NCBI GenBank assembly: GCA_002441285.1
Contig: DJVR01000052.1
Span: 1,784-44,128, forward strand
DNA: 42,345 bases
DNA from: Candidatus Atribacteria bacterium UBA6251
GTDB taxonomy: Bacteria > Atribacterota > Phoenicimicrobiia > Phoenicimicrobiales > Phoenicimicrobiaceae
Direction: 5' to 3'
Every line of letters starts with the position of its first letter. Positions within the stretch are counted from its first letter, which is position 1. The notes beneath the pieces were generated by a model. The model had not been told where the DNA came from and did no database searches. It saw only the letters and a program-made list of their open reading frames with translations. The position numbers and the translations under genes are program-made. This document shows, piece after piece, positions 1-8,130 of this stretch.

Positions 1-110
1 TTTATTTCAGTTTGGAATAAGATGATGAACTTGGAGAGATTTTAATCCCTAAATTTCACATCAAAAAAATATTGACTTCTTCTAATCAATACCAATAAAT
101 ACCATTGTAT

Positions 111-160
111 TAAATTAACCGTGGAAGTAAGAGTGAACCTCTACTGAAGCGGTTAATTTA
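111..160 (-). terminator. Hairpin just downstream of tmRNA, possible terminator
   Basis: Eleven-base inverted arms (111-121 and 150-160, TAAATTAACCG and its complement) enclose a loop that can itself pair partly through AGTA/TACT. The hairpin begins four bases after the tmRNA 3' CCA. The following U-run on the minus strand is short (UUUAAU), so termination is plausible but not certain. I see nothing else in bases 1-110. Confidence 0.4.
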
Positions 161-163
161 TTT

Positions 164-516
164 TGGTGGAGGCGGCGAGAATCGAACTCGCGTCCAAAGA
201 TAGTTCAGTAAAAACCGCTACGAGTGTAGTCTATGTTTTAATTTCGCTCCTTTTACCTCCCATAGACTGGATGTAAAGGAACTAGCCGATAAGTTTTCTC
301 TTTTACCTTTCCCGGCAAAAAGGTAAAAGATAGTCTACTTTTGGTTACACCCGTAAAAGCCCCGTAGACAAAAGCTTTTACGGATGTGCGCTTAATTAAG
401 CGCGAATGCTAATTCTCTATCGTTAGCGTTTATTTTTTTTCCACGGTTTTACGAGGACATGGAACCTCGACTCGCTGTTTTTACCTCTCTTATCCCTGTC
501 GAAACCTATCGCCCCC
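164..516 (-). ncRNA. ssrA: tmRNA (transfer-messenger RNA)
   Basis: This is a one-piece tmRNA that rescues ribosomes stalled on broken mRNAs together with SmpB. The 5' end reads GGGGGCGATAGGTTTCGACA and the 3' end carries a T-arm (GTTCGATTC) and an acceptor strand ending GCCTCCA-CCA, so the CCA is encoded. The acceptor halves pair in the usual tRNA-like way. The middle holds an A-rich stretch, a short reading frame and several GC/AT hairpins (for example GCTTTTACGG near 351-360) expected of the pseudoknots. Length is about 353 nt, typical of the family. Its first 11 bases overlap the 3' end of smpB, so the two genes probably share a transcript that is processed by RNase P and 3' nucleases. Confidence 0.96.
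392..427 (-). other. tmRNA tag reading frame (ANDRELAFALN)
   Basis: Starting at resume codon GCT (427-425), the frame reads A-N-D-R-E-L-A-F-A-L-N and stops at TAA (394-392). The AND start matches many bacterial tags such as that of E. coli. The tag does not end in the usual LAA/VAA-type residues read by ClpXP but in ALN. The stop codon sits in the palindrome GCGCTTAATTAAGCGC, which would form the helix after the tag. Confidence 0.85.
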
Positions 517-985
517 ATTTTTTATCTTTGATTTCTCTTGCCATCTCTCTTTGGGCATCTTTTTCAGCTAAAGCTTTACGCTTATCAAATAATCTTTTTC
601 CACGGGATAGAGCCAATTCAATCTTTACCAATCCCCTTTTAAAATATATTCTTACTGGTACTAAAGTCAAGCCTTTTTCCTGAACTTGCCCTTTTAATCG
701 TTTGATCTCTAATTTATGAAGTAATAACTTCCTTTTCCTTTTAGGTTCAACATTAAAAATATTACCATAAAGATATGGTGAAATATGCATATTCATCAGA
801 TAAAGCTCGCTATTTTCAAACTGAGCGAAGCTTTCTCGTAAACTAACTTTACCCTCTCGAATAGATTTTACTTCTGTTCCTTTTAAGACTATACCAGCTT
901 CATAAGTATTCAGGATAGTAAAGTCATGATAAACTTTTCTATTTACTGCTATATTCTTAACTTCCACTGAGGAGTTAGACTTCAT
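506..985 (-). CDS. smpB: SsrA-binding protein SmpB
   Basis: SmpB binds the tRNA-like domain of tmRNA and fills the decoding site during trans-translation. The 159-residue length is normal. The beta-barrel core is recognisable (VYHDFTILNTYEAGIVLKG near residues 18-36, then TEVKSIREGKVSLRESF), and the basic C-terminal tail ends KDKKWGR, the part that enters the mRNA channel. The ATG at 985 follows a good ribosome site (AGAGG). A well-formed promoter lies just upstream. The final codons and the TAG stop lie inside the 5' end of the tmRNA gene, so smpB and ssrA are physically fused at the DNA level. Confidence 0.96.
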   Translation of the reverse strand: MKSNSSVEVKNIAVNRKVYHDFTILNTYEAGIVLKGTEVKSIREGKVSLRESFAQFENSELYLMNMHISPYLYGNIFNVEPKRKRKLLLHKLEIKRLKGQVQEKGLTLVPVRIYFKRGLVKIELALSRGKRLFDKRKALAEKDAQREMAREIKDKKWGR

Positions 986-1009
986 AATTTTTCCTCTTTT
1001 TTCATTAAA

Positions 1010-1038
1010 ATTATACCATAAATAAGCTTAATGCTCAA
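1010..1038 (-). promoter_or_regulatory. Sigma70-type promoter of smpB-ssrA
   Basis: On the minus strand there is a -35 TTGAGC (1038-1033), a 17-base spacer and a perfect -10 TATAAT (1015-1010). Transcription would start near 1003, leaving a short leader of about 18 bases before the smpB start codon. This is the best-looking promoter in the window. Confidence 0.65.
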
Positions 1039-1101
1039 TAAATCATTTGATGAAATAAAAGGGAGAATATTACTATAGTTGGTTAAAGAAGTTTATGCTA
1101 T

Positions 1102-2130
1102 TTAAGAAATCTTATCTGCTGAAGCCTTTCTTAATCGTTCCATAATAGCTAGCCCTAAACCTTTTTCTTCCAACCTTTCTGCAATAATTATTTCAAAACC
1201 TTCCTGGTCAAAGTTGCGAAGAGTTTTAAAAAGATTAGTAGCACAACTTGCTGGTCGATTACCTTTCCCTAAAATTTTTATACTGAAACCTCTATATCTT
1301 TCTTTATTCTCTTCTTTTACCATTATACCTACTTTGTAACCTAATTTAGTATAATGAGAAGCTAAATTAGACACTTCTTCTATTTCTTCCTCTCCTCTTT
1401 TTTCTACTAGTATTAGTTTAGCCCGAGGAGAATAATGACTTTTTAATCTACCTGGTGATCGAAAACTACTTTCTAATTCGTGATTTAAAGTTACCCGATT
1501 GATTACCTTTCTAAGTTTTTCTAGGGATATCCCTCCTGCCCTTAAGATTTGAATAGGTTCAACAGTTATATCTAAGACTGTCGATTCTATCCCTACCTTG
1601 GTTTCTCCTCCATCAATAATCACTTCTATTTTACTATCTAAATCTTCTAAAACATGTTGAGCCTGGGTGGGACTAGTTCTTCCAAATAGATTGGCACTGG
1701 GAGCTACCAGGGGAGTTTGTGCTTTCTGAATTAAACTTAAGGCAATCCGATTTGCCGGCATTCTTACTGCTACAGTATCCAAACCAGCAGTTACCAGAGG
1801 AGAAATAGAACTTGATTTTTTTACTACTAGAGTCAAGGGACCAGGCCAAAAAGTTTCAGCTAATACCCACGCAATTGGGGGGATTTCTCGAGCTAACTTT
1901 TTTAATTCTTCTGGTTTAGCAATGTGTACGATCAAAGGATCAAAATAGGGTCTCCCTTTAACCTGAAAAATCTTTTTTACTGCTTCCTCATTATAAGCAT
2001 CAGCCCCCAAACCATAGACTGTTTCGGTGGGGAAAGCAACTAAATGACCTTTTTTTATTTCTTCAGCTGCCAGGTTAATCTTTTTATTATCTATCTTCCA
2101 GGGATTAATCTTTAAAACCAGAGTTTTCAT
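1102..2130 (-). CDS. Threonylcarbamoyl-AMP synthase (Sua5/YwlC type)
   Basis: This enzyme makes threonylcarbamoyl-AMP from threonine, bicarbonate and ATP, the first step of the t6A37 modification of tRNAs reading ANN codons. The protein has 342 residues: an N-terminal YrdC domain (about 10-200; GHLVAFPTETVYGLGADA, then KGRPYFDPLIVH, and APSANLFGRTSPT) and a C-terminal Sua5 domain (about 235-340). The linker SPGRLKSHYSP resembles the SPGM-x-x-HYAP loop of Sua5 proteins that closes over the active site. The long form distinguishes it from short TsaC. Its start overlaps the greA stop by 4 bases (ATGA), implying translational coupling. Confidence 0.95.
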   Translation of the reverse strand: MKTLVLKINPWKIDNKKINLAAEEIKKGHLVAFPTETVYGLGADAYNEEAVKKIFQVKGRPYFDPLIVHIAKPEELKKLAREIPPIAWVLAETFWPGPLTLVVKKSSSISPLVTAGLDTVAVRMPANRIALSLIQKAQTPLVAPSANLFGRTSPTQAQHVLEDLDSKIEVIIDGGETKVGIESTVLDITVEPIQILRAGGISLEKLRKVINRVTLNHELESSFRSPGRLKSHYSPRAKLILVEKRGEEEIEEVSNLASHYTKLGYKVGIMVKEENKERYRGFSIKILGKGNRPASCATNLFKTLRNFDQEGFEIIIAERLEEKGLGLAIMERLRKASADKIS

Positions 2131-2612
2131 TTTATTATCTTCAATATCTTGTAATTTAAGATTCCTACCGGCACTTTAATTTTTACTTCTTCTCCCTCTT
2201 GGTGACCTAAAAATGCTTGAGCTATGGGAGAATTCATAGCTATTTTGCCCTGGTCAAGATCTACTTGATCGTCATGCACTATCGTGTATTTCACTTGCTT
2301 ATTATTGTTTAAATCCTCTAAGATTAAAGTAGATCCGATACTTAAATCAGCAGAAATATTCTCCTTATCCAGAACTTTCACCTGACTTAATCTCTCTTTC
2401 AGTCGGACAATATTTATTTCATTCATACGCCTTGCTTCCATTGCAATATTGTATTCCGAATTTTCTGTAATATCTCCGTGTTCCAGTGAGGTTTTAATAT
2501 CTTCCTGGATCTCTTTCCGTACCACTTCTTCTAAATATTTAATCCTCTTTTTTAATTCTTCTACTCCTTCTTTAGTTAAAAAAATGTCTTTCTTCTGTTC
2601 TCTTTTATTCAT
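2127..2612 (-). CDS. greA: Transcription elongation factor GreA
   Basis: GreA enters the secondary channel of RNA polymerase and stimulates cleavage of backtracked transcripts. The 161-residue length fits. An N-terminal coiled coil (about 10-85) carries the tip motif HGDITENSEYNIAMEA, with the acidic Asp and Glu that bind the catalytic magnesium. The C-terminal FKBP-like domain contains the typical stretch NSPIAQAFLGHQEGEEV. A clear ribosome site (GATAAGG) precedes the ATG. It lies beyond the terminator of the gltX-tRNA unit, so it probably has its own promoter, and it is coupled to the sua5 gene that follows. Confidence 0.96.
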   Translation of the reverse strand: MNKREQKKDIFLTKEGVEELKKRIKYLEEVVRKEIQEDIKTSLEHGDITENSEYNIAMEARRMNEINIVRLKERLSQVKVLDKENISADLSIGSTLILEDLNNNKQVKYTIVHDDQVDLDQGKIAMNSPIAQAFLGHQEGEEVKIKVPVGILNYKILKIIK

Positions 2613-2708
2613 CCTTATCTCTTTCTAAGTTAATTTTATTAAATTATTGCACTTTTCTAGGTGATAATAACTATCCATTTTTCTTTTTTTTATTTTGATT
2701 AAAATACT

Positions 2709-2731
2709 AAAAAAAGCAGGTTTGCCCTGCT
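2709..2731 (-). terminator. Rho-independent terminator after tRNA-Glu
   Basis: On the minus strand the hairpin AGCAGG-GCAAA-CCTGCT is followed directly by a run of seven T residues. It lies 37 bases beyond the tRNA-Glu 3' end and would end the gltX-tRNA transcript before greA. Confidence 0.8.
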
Positions 2732-2767
2732 CTTCTGGACTATTTAAAAATATTATCCAAAATTAAT

Positions 2768-2842
2768 TGGTGGCGCAAGGGGGAATTGAACCCCCGTTTG
2801 CTGATTGAGAGCCAGCTGAATTAACCACTATTCGATTGCGCC
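2768..2842 (-). tRNA. tRNA-Glu (anticodon CTC)
   Basis: The cloverleaf is complete. The acceptor stem is GGCGCAA/TTGCGCC, the D stem GAAT/ATTC, and the anticodon arm GCTGG-CTCTCAA-TCAGC gives anticodon CTC, which reads GAG. The T arm is GGGGG-TTCAATT-CCCCC, the discriminator base is A, and CCA is encoded. It follows tRNA-Gln by 45 bases and both follow gltX on the same strand. Confidence 0.95.
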
Positions 2843-2887
2843 AAAAATATAATTTTTATATAATTTTTAACCGATTTTTACTATAAA

Positions 2888-2961
2888 TGGCTGAGGGAGG
2901 TGGGCTCGAACCACCGCTCCCAGATCCAGAGTCTGGTGTCCTACCACTAGACGATCCCTCA
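2888..2961 (-). tRNA. tRNA-Gln (anticodon CTG)
   Basis: The acceptor stem is TGAGGGA/TCCCTCA with discriminator G and an encoded CCA. The anticodon arm CCAGA-CTCTGGA-TCTGG gives anticodon CTG (codon CAG), and the T arm is GGTGG-TTCGAGC-CCACC. It lies 70 bases downstream of gltX and upstream of tRNA-Glu in the same orientation. Confidence 0.95.
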
Positions 2962-3031
2962 AACTCATTAATTAATTTAATTTCGCAAGTAAATATATTT
3001 TATCTTAAATTTTTAATTTTGAAAAGTACCT

Positions 3032-4516
3032 TTAAGAATTTTTTATCTCTTTTAATCTATCAATTATTCGCAAAAGGCGTTGATTAGTCTTTTCTCTTCC
3101 TAGGGCTGTTATTAACTCAAAAAGACCAGGACCAACCTTTTTCCCGCTTAAAGCCACCCGGGTGGGATGAATAATTTGACTACCTTTAATATTTAAATCT
3201 GCAGCAATTTTCCGAATGGTATTTTCAATATTCTCTTCATTCCAATCCTTAATATCGGCAAGCGCTGACTGTAAAGTTTGCAAGGTTTCTAAAACTCCTT
3301 CTTGGTTTATGATATGATTAAACAATTGTTCATCAATAGTAATTTCATCTAAAAAGAAATAATCTGTAAACTCTACAAATTGAGCGAAATTTCTAAATCT
3401 TCCTTGTAATAATCTGACTATTCCCCTCAGCCAGTTTAAAGAAGATGCAGAAAGTTCCCCTTTTTTTAGATAATTAGCTTCTTGCAAATAGGGTATTAAT
3501 TTTTCGGTTAATATGTTTAAGGGCATTCTTTTTATATATTCATTATTTAACCAATTTAGCTTCTCCAGATCAAAAACAGCTGCATGCCGCGAGATATTTT
3601 CCAGACTAAATTCTTTGATCAATTCATCTTGAGAAAAAATCTCTCTTTCATCACCTGGAGACCAGCCTAAACGGGCAATATAATTGACCACTGCTTCTGG
3701 AAGATAGCCCATCTTTTTATACTCCATAATTGAGGTAGCACCATGGCGCTTACTTAAACGAGTATGATCTGATCCCATTATCATTGGTATATGGGCAAAT
3801 TCAGGAAGTGGTAATCCTAAAGCTTCATAGATCAATATTTGTTTGGGGGTATTAGAAATATGGTCATCTCCCCGCATTACATGACTTATCTTCATCAAAG
3901 CATCATCTATTACTACAGCGTAATTATAGGTGGGAATCCCATCAGATTTTAAGATTACAAAATCACCCAGTAAATCACCTTCAAAGCTAACTTCTCCCCG
4001 AAGTAAGTCATTGAAAACTATTTTCTTCGAAGGCACCAGAAGCCTTACTACCGGTCTTCTTCCTTCTGCTTCATATCTCTTCCTCTCTTTTTCAGTAAGA
4101 TATAAACAATGTCGATCATATTGAGGATTTTTTCCTTCCTCTTTCTGTTTTATCCTACTTGCTTCTAATTCCTCAGGTGTACAATAACAATAATAAGCCT
4201 GATTTTCTTCTAACAATTTTCGGGCATATTCCTGATATAAAGGTAACCTCTGCATTTGGAAATAGGGCCCATAATCTCCTCCTTTTCCCGGACCTTCATC
4301 CCAATCCAACCCTAACCACTGTAAGCCTTCTAGAATAACCTTCACTGCTTCCTCTGTAGATCTTACCTGATCAGTATCTTCAATACGCAAAATAAAAGTG
4401 CCCTGATAATGTCGGGCAAAAAGCCAGTTGAATAAAGCAGTTCTAGCTCCTCCTATATGTAAATAACCAGTAGGACTAGGGGCAAAGCGAAGTCTCAAGT
4501 TTTTGTCACTTTTCAT
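3032..4516 (-). CDS. gltX: Glutamyl-tRNA synthetase
   Basis: This class I synthetase charges tRNA-Glu and, in bacteria that use the GatCAB route, may also mischarge tRNA-Gln. The HIGH-type motif is HIGG at residues 20-23 and the KMSKS-type motif is RLSKR at 253-257. A zinc site is formed by Cys110, Cys112, Tyr133 and Cys137. The Rossmann core contains FILRIEDTDQ. At 494 residues the protein is full length, with an alpha-helical anticodon-binding C-terminus. A ribosome site (AAAGGTGG) precedes the ATG. The tRNA-Gln and tRNA-Glu genes directly downstream, before the first terminator, suggest that enzyme and substrates are co-transcribed. Whether it is discriminating cannot be decided by eye. 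Confidence 0.96.
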   Translation of the reverse strand: MKSDKNLRLRFAPSPTGYLHIGGARTALFNWLFARHYQGTFILRIEDTDQVRSTEEAVKVILEGLQWLGLDWDEGPGKGGDYGPYFQMQRLPLYQEYARKLLEENQAYYCYCTPEELEASRIKQKEEGKNPQYDRHCLYLTEKERKRYEAEGRRPVVRLLVPSKKIVFNDLLRGEVSFEGDLLGDFVILKSDGIPTYNYAVVIDDALMKISHVMRGDDHISNTPKQILIYEALGLPLPEFAHIPMIMGSDHTRLSKRHGATSIMEYKKMGYLPEAVVNYIARLGWSPGDEREIFSQDELIKEFSLENISRHAAVFDLEKLNWLNNEYIKRMPLNILTEKLIPYLQEANYLKKGELSASSLNWLRGIVRLLQGRFRNFAQFVEFTDYFFLDEITIDEQLFNHIINQEGVLETLQTLQSALADIKDWNEENIENTIRKIAADLNIKGSQIIHPTRVALSGKKVGPGLFELITALGREKTNQRLLRIIDRLKEIKNS

Positions 4517-4603
4517 TATCTTCCACCTTTACTATTCCGTAATATATTTATTTTTATTTACTTTTAGTAAAAAATATACTTTAAATTTTAAAAAGATGAA
4601 TTC

Positions 4604-4632
4604 ATTATAATATAAACCAAAAAAAATTTAAA
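4604..4632 (-). promoter_or_regulatory. Possible promoter of gltX
   Basis: A perfect -10 TATAAT (4609-4604) lies 17 bases from a weak -35 TTTAAA (4632-4627), in the AT-rich gap between the yibQ-like gene and gltX. The leader to the gltX ATG would be about 80 bases. The surrounding sequence is very AT-rich, so chance matches are possible. Confidence 0.4.
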
Positions 4633-4635
4633 ACT

Positions 4636-5565
4636 TTATTTTACTATCGTAGAGATAGGTACTACCTCAATACCTTCTTTTATTAATTCAGGAATAAATT
4701 TCCTTAAAGCATAATAAGTATTTATTCTGGCATGTCCGATAGCAATTGCTACTCCATTTTTTAGGGCAAACTCTTTAGCTTCCTTGAGCTGCCCGGCAAT
4801 ATAATCTAATTCATTTTCGTTATCTAGAAAAACTGATCTTACTGCCGTCTTAACTCCCATCTCCCTTGCAAGCTGATAAGCAATAGAATTTTTACTGGTT
4901 AAACTATCTACAAAGAATAATTGATATCTTTTGATCTCCTGTAAAATTATCCTCATAATTTTTTGGTTTTCTGTAATCCTGGAACCCATATGATTATTTA
5001 CCCCAATTACATACGGAAAATCGAATATAGCTCCCCTGACAGCTTGTCTAATCTCTTCCTCTAACATATCCGTTTTAATTGCTCCTGGACCAGGATTATA
5101 ATTCTCATCCTTTGCTTCCATAGGTAAATGTAACATAATCTCCTGATTACTGTTCTTACCCTTTTCAGCTAATTCTTTTGAAAATTGTAAATAAGGTAAA
5201 ATTGATAAAGCTACCGGAAATTCTAATCCTATTATTTTATTGGCTATTTCCCATTCGTATCCTAAATCATCAATGATGAAAGCTAAACGAGGGGGAGATA
5301 AAAGACATTCTTCAGTCAGATTTAAATCCTCGATAATCCTTTCTACATATTGTTCACTTTCATAATCATCTGAAATACTATCTTCTTCATCTTCATTTTC
5401 TTTAATCATTGAATATTCACCTTGCGAAAAAGCATTATTTGCCGAAAAATAAATACTTTGATCAACTTTCAAATACTTCATCATTAAGTTGGATAAAACC
5501 AAGCCAACTACTAAAATAAAGATTAAGGCTATTATGTTCATCAATAACGGTTTTTTCTGTTTCAA
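4636..5565 (-). CDS. Divergent polysaccharide deacetylase (DUF610/YibQ-like)
   Basis: The protein has 309 residues with one N-terminal membrane anchor (about 9-31), an acidic linker (about 50-75, rich in Glu/Asp/Ser), and then a NodB-like fold typical of the YibQ family (about 90-309): FIIDDLGY, the stretch ALSILPY, IMLHLPMEA, the conserved VNNHMGSRIT, the motif FFVDSLTS, and AIAIGHAR near the end. Family members sit in the periplasm or outside the membrane and are often encoded beside envC and ctpA, as here. Their substrate is not established; a peptidoglycan or surface glycan is a reasonable guess. It is the last gene of the envelope cluster. Confidence 0.88.
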   Translation of the reverse strand: MKQKKPLLMNIIALIFILVVGLVLSNLMMKYLKVDQSIYFSANNAFSQGEYSMIKENEDEEDSISDDYESEQYVERIIEDLNLTEECLLSPPRLAFIIDDLGYEWEIANKIIGLEFPVALSILPYLQFSKELAEKGKNSNQEIMLHLPMEAKDENYNPGPGAIKTDMLEEEIRQAVRGAIFDFPYVIGVNNHMGSRITENQKIMRIILQEIKRYQLFFVDSLTSKNSIAYQLAREMGVKTAVRSVFLDNENELDYIAGQLKEAKEFALKNGVAIAIGHARINTYYALRKFIPELIKEGIEVVPISTIVK

Positions 5566-5658
5566 AAATTTAATCCTTTCCCCTAAATAGTTCAGGTGTG
5601 TAAAGATTGTTTAAAAAAATGTAATTATCCCTTTTCTCAGGGACAAATATCTAACTTT

Positions 5659-6882
5659 TTAGAAATTAATCTTAACAGCAACTTTATCTATCTCTTCTTT
5701 CAGCAATTCTATGGCTCTATCTAACTGAAGATCCTTTTCTTCACTATTTATATTATTATTTTCTTCTTCTTGCTCTACTAAAATATCTGGTTCTATGCCA
5801 ATATTATTAATATTGATTTGATTGGGAGTAAAATATTCAGAAGTAGTAATTACTACTCCAGAGTCATCGGATAAAGAAAAAACTTGTTGAACTAATCCCT
5901 TTCCAAAACTTTTAGTTCCCACCAAAATTCCTCTTTTCCTATCTTTGATTGCTCCAGCAACAATCTCAGAGGCACTGGCGCTTCCTTCATTAATCAAAAC
6001 CACCAAAGGCCATTGAGGGTATTGATTGCCTAAGCTAGGTATGGATATCTTAATTCCATCTCGATCTTTTACATAAACTACCGTTCCTTCCGCAATAAAC
6101 TTGCTAGCCACCTCGATAGCGCTATCCAATAGTCCACCAGGATTATTGCGTAGATCCAGAATAATTCCTTGGATTAGTAGTTCATTTTTGCTATATTCAT
6201 CTAAAACCTTTCTTAATTCTGGTTCTGTATTTACATTAAAACTGGTGATCCTGATATAACCAATTTTAGAATCTTCCAGTATTTTACCTTTTACCGCAGT
6301 TACTTCGATAATATCTCTAATAATATTAAAATATATTACCTCAGCATTCCCTTCCCTTTTAATACCTACTGTTACCGGAGTGCCCTTATCTCCCCTTAAA
6401 ACATTCACTGCTTCATCTAATCCCATCCCGGTGGTAGGCTTGCCATCTATTTCTACTATAACATCACCAGCCTTTATTCCTGCTTGATAAGCTGGAGTAT
6501 CTTCTATAGGAGAAATCACGGTCAATTGTTCATCTCGAACGGTAATTATTATACCCAGTCCTCCAAAATGACCATAAAACATATCCTCTTGTTCCCTCTT
6601 CAAAGATTGAGGATCCATATATCGAGTGTAAGGGTCGTCAAGAGTTTCCAACATGCCCTTAATAGCACCTTGAATCAGTTTGGTCAAATCTAAATCTTTT
6701 TGAATATATTTTTCCCTTAAGATATCCAGTGCTTCAAAAAAAGGACTTAATTTGCTATAAAATTCAAAGTCATCGATGGTATAATTTCCATTAGCTTTCA
6801 CTGGATTAATGATGATGCAATGGAATAAAATTGCAACTATAAAAATAACCTTTAAGAAAGTTAGATTCTTTCTATTAAACAA
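5659..6882 (-). CDS. Carboxy-terminal processing protease (S41, CtpA-like)
   Basis: This is an exported serine protease that trims or degrades envelope proteins. It has 407 residues with a signal anchor (about 8-30), a helical region, a PDZ domain (about 95-185; GGLGIIITV and AGIKAGDVIVEIDGKP) and the S41 core. The catalytic serine is in SASASE (301-306) and the general base lysine is K328 in TKSFGKG. LRNNPGG (244-250) is the usual substrate-cradle motif. Translation appears to start at a TTG (6882), preceded by GGTGA. In E. coli and other bacteria such proteases regulate peptidoglycan hydrolases, which fits the EnvC/FtsEX neighbours. Confidence 0.94.
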   Translation of the reverse strand: MFNRKNLTFLKVIFIVAILFHCIIINPVKANGNYTIDDFEFYSKLSPFFEALDILREKYIQKDLDLTKLIQGAIKGMLETLDDPYTRYMDPQSLKREQEDMFYGHFGGLGIIITVRDEQLTVISPIEDTPAYQAGIKAGDVIVEIDGKPTTGMGLDEAVNVLRGDKGTPVTVGIKREGNAEVIYFNIIRDIIEVTAVKGKILEDSKIGYIRITSFNVNTEPELRKVLDEYSKNELLIQGIILDLRNNPGGLLDSAIEVASKFIAEGTVVYVKDRDGIKISIPSLGNQYPQWPLVVLINEGSASASEIVAGAIKDRKRGILVGTKSFGKGLVQQVFSLSDDSGVVITTSEYFTPNQININNIGIEPDILVEQEEENNNINSEEKDLQLDRAIELLKEEIDKVAVKINF

Positions 6883-6915
6883 AATAATTCACCATCCCGT
6901 CTACTAAAAATTAAC

Positions 6916-8130
6916 TTATAACCAATTCATAGGATCAGTAGGTTTACCCTCTACTCTAACTTCAAAATGCAAACGAGGAGTAGATACCCCCCCACTATCA
7001 CCCACCTGAGCAATAATGGCACCCTTTTTTACCTGATCCCCTACTTGAACTATAATTTTAGAAAGATGAGCATAAAGAGTAGTTGTTCTTCCTCCATGAT
7101 CTATAATTACTATCTGCCCATATCCTTTTATACTCCCGATATATATTACTTCTCCCGAGGCTGCTGCTTTAACTACCTCACCAAGAGGGGCACTAATATC
7201 TATACCAGAATTAAAGGTATAAGTATTAAAATCATCATTTAGTTGTCTACCAAAGTTAGAAATCACTTTTCCTTGAACCGGTAAGGCAAAAATACCCTTT
7301 TTGGGGGTTAAAACCACTCCAGAATCCTGTTTTACTTCTGGTTTAGTTTTTGCTTCTTCTTTCTGTTGTTGATAAATTTGTTCAATTATTCCTCTAATCT
7401 CCTGAGAGGATTGTTCTAACTCCTCTAAAGATTTCAAATAAGCTGCTTTCTGGGTATTAATTTTATCGATAATCGACTTTTTTGCTTTTAAAGAATACTC
7501 TATATTTTCTTTCTCTTTCACTACTTCTTTCTGTAATAAATCTAATATCTCTCGACGATTTTCTAAACTGAGCTTCTTTTCTTCTATCTCTCGAATTTGC
7601 TGAGAAATATTTTCAATAATCTCTCTATCTGCCTTTAAAATAGATTTAATATACTGATAATAATTTAAGAAGTCAGTAAAATTTTTACTATTTAATAAAA
7701 TAACCAGATAATTAAGGCGATCATGTTTGTATATATCCCTTAATCTATCCTCTAAAATTTTTGCTCTTTCTTTTAGAAGCTGATTATTCTTGGCTAGCTC
7801 ATCTTCCAGCTGGGTTAATTCTTTTTTAACTAATTCTATATCTTTTTCAATAGAATCCAACTCTTTTTCTGTTTCAGATAATAATTTTTCAATCTTGTGT
7901 AAAGCTTCTAAATATCCTTTCTCCTCTTTTTGCAAATTATCCAGTTCTTTTTTGACTGTTTGCATTTGTTCTTCTATCTTTTTTAATCTGGCTTTTTCCT
8001 CATCAATTTTCTGGTTATAGCTCTCACTATTGCCAGGCAAACAGAAAAGAAGAAAAAGGATAAGAATAACTAATATTTTTATATTATTTATGCTTATATT
8101 TTTATTAATTCTTACCATTCTTCTATTCAA
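6916..8130 (-). CDS. EnvC-like coiled-coil protein with degenerate LytM (M23) domain
   Basis: The protein has 404 residues: one N-terminal membrane or signal segment (about 15-33), a long coiled coil (about 38-265, Lys/Glu/Leu heptads), a linker, and a LytM domain (about 285-404). The order matches EnvC, which is recruited by FtsEX and activates cell-wall amidases. In the LytM domain the HxxxD zinc motif reads N307-SGI-D311, so the His ligand is lost. The HxH motif reads R386-L-H388, so a catalytic His is lost; His355 in YAHLS is kept. This points to a regulator rather than an active endopeptidase. Its start overlaps ftsX by 8 bases, strong context for an FtsEX partner. Confidence 0.9.
   Translation of the reverse strand: MNRRMVRINKNISINNIKILVILILFLLFCLPGNSESYNQKIDEEKARLKKIEEQMQTVKKELDNLQKEEKGYLEALHKIEKLLSETEKELDSIEKDIELVKKELTQLEDELAKNNQLLKERAKILEDRLRDIYKHDRLNYLVILLNSKNFTDFLNYYQYIKSILKADREIIENISQQIREIEEKKLSLENRREILDLLQKEVVKEKENIEYSLKAKKSIIDKINTQKAAYLKSLEELEQSSQEIRGIIEQIYQQQKEEAKTKPEVKQDSGVVLTPKKGIFALPVQGKVISNFGRQLNDDFNTYTFNSGIDISAPLGEVVKAAASGEVIYIGSIKGYGQIVIIDHGGRTTTLYAHLSKIIVQVGDQVKKGAIIAQVGDSGGVSTPRLHFEVRVEGKPTDPMNWL

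Noticed and set aside
459..683. Plus-strand open frame of 74 codons
   Set aside because: It is antisense to the tmRNA 5' end and smpB, both of which are certain. No ribosome site or family match.
2887..3087. Plus-strand open frame of 66 codons
   Set aside because: It runs antisense through tRNA-Gln and the end of gltX; the protein-like start is just the complement of the tRNA.
4517..4635. T-box leader before gltX
   Set aside because: The leader is short and lacks a T-box consensus and specifier-loop structure.
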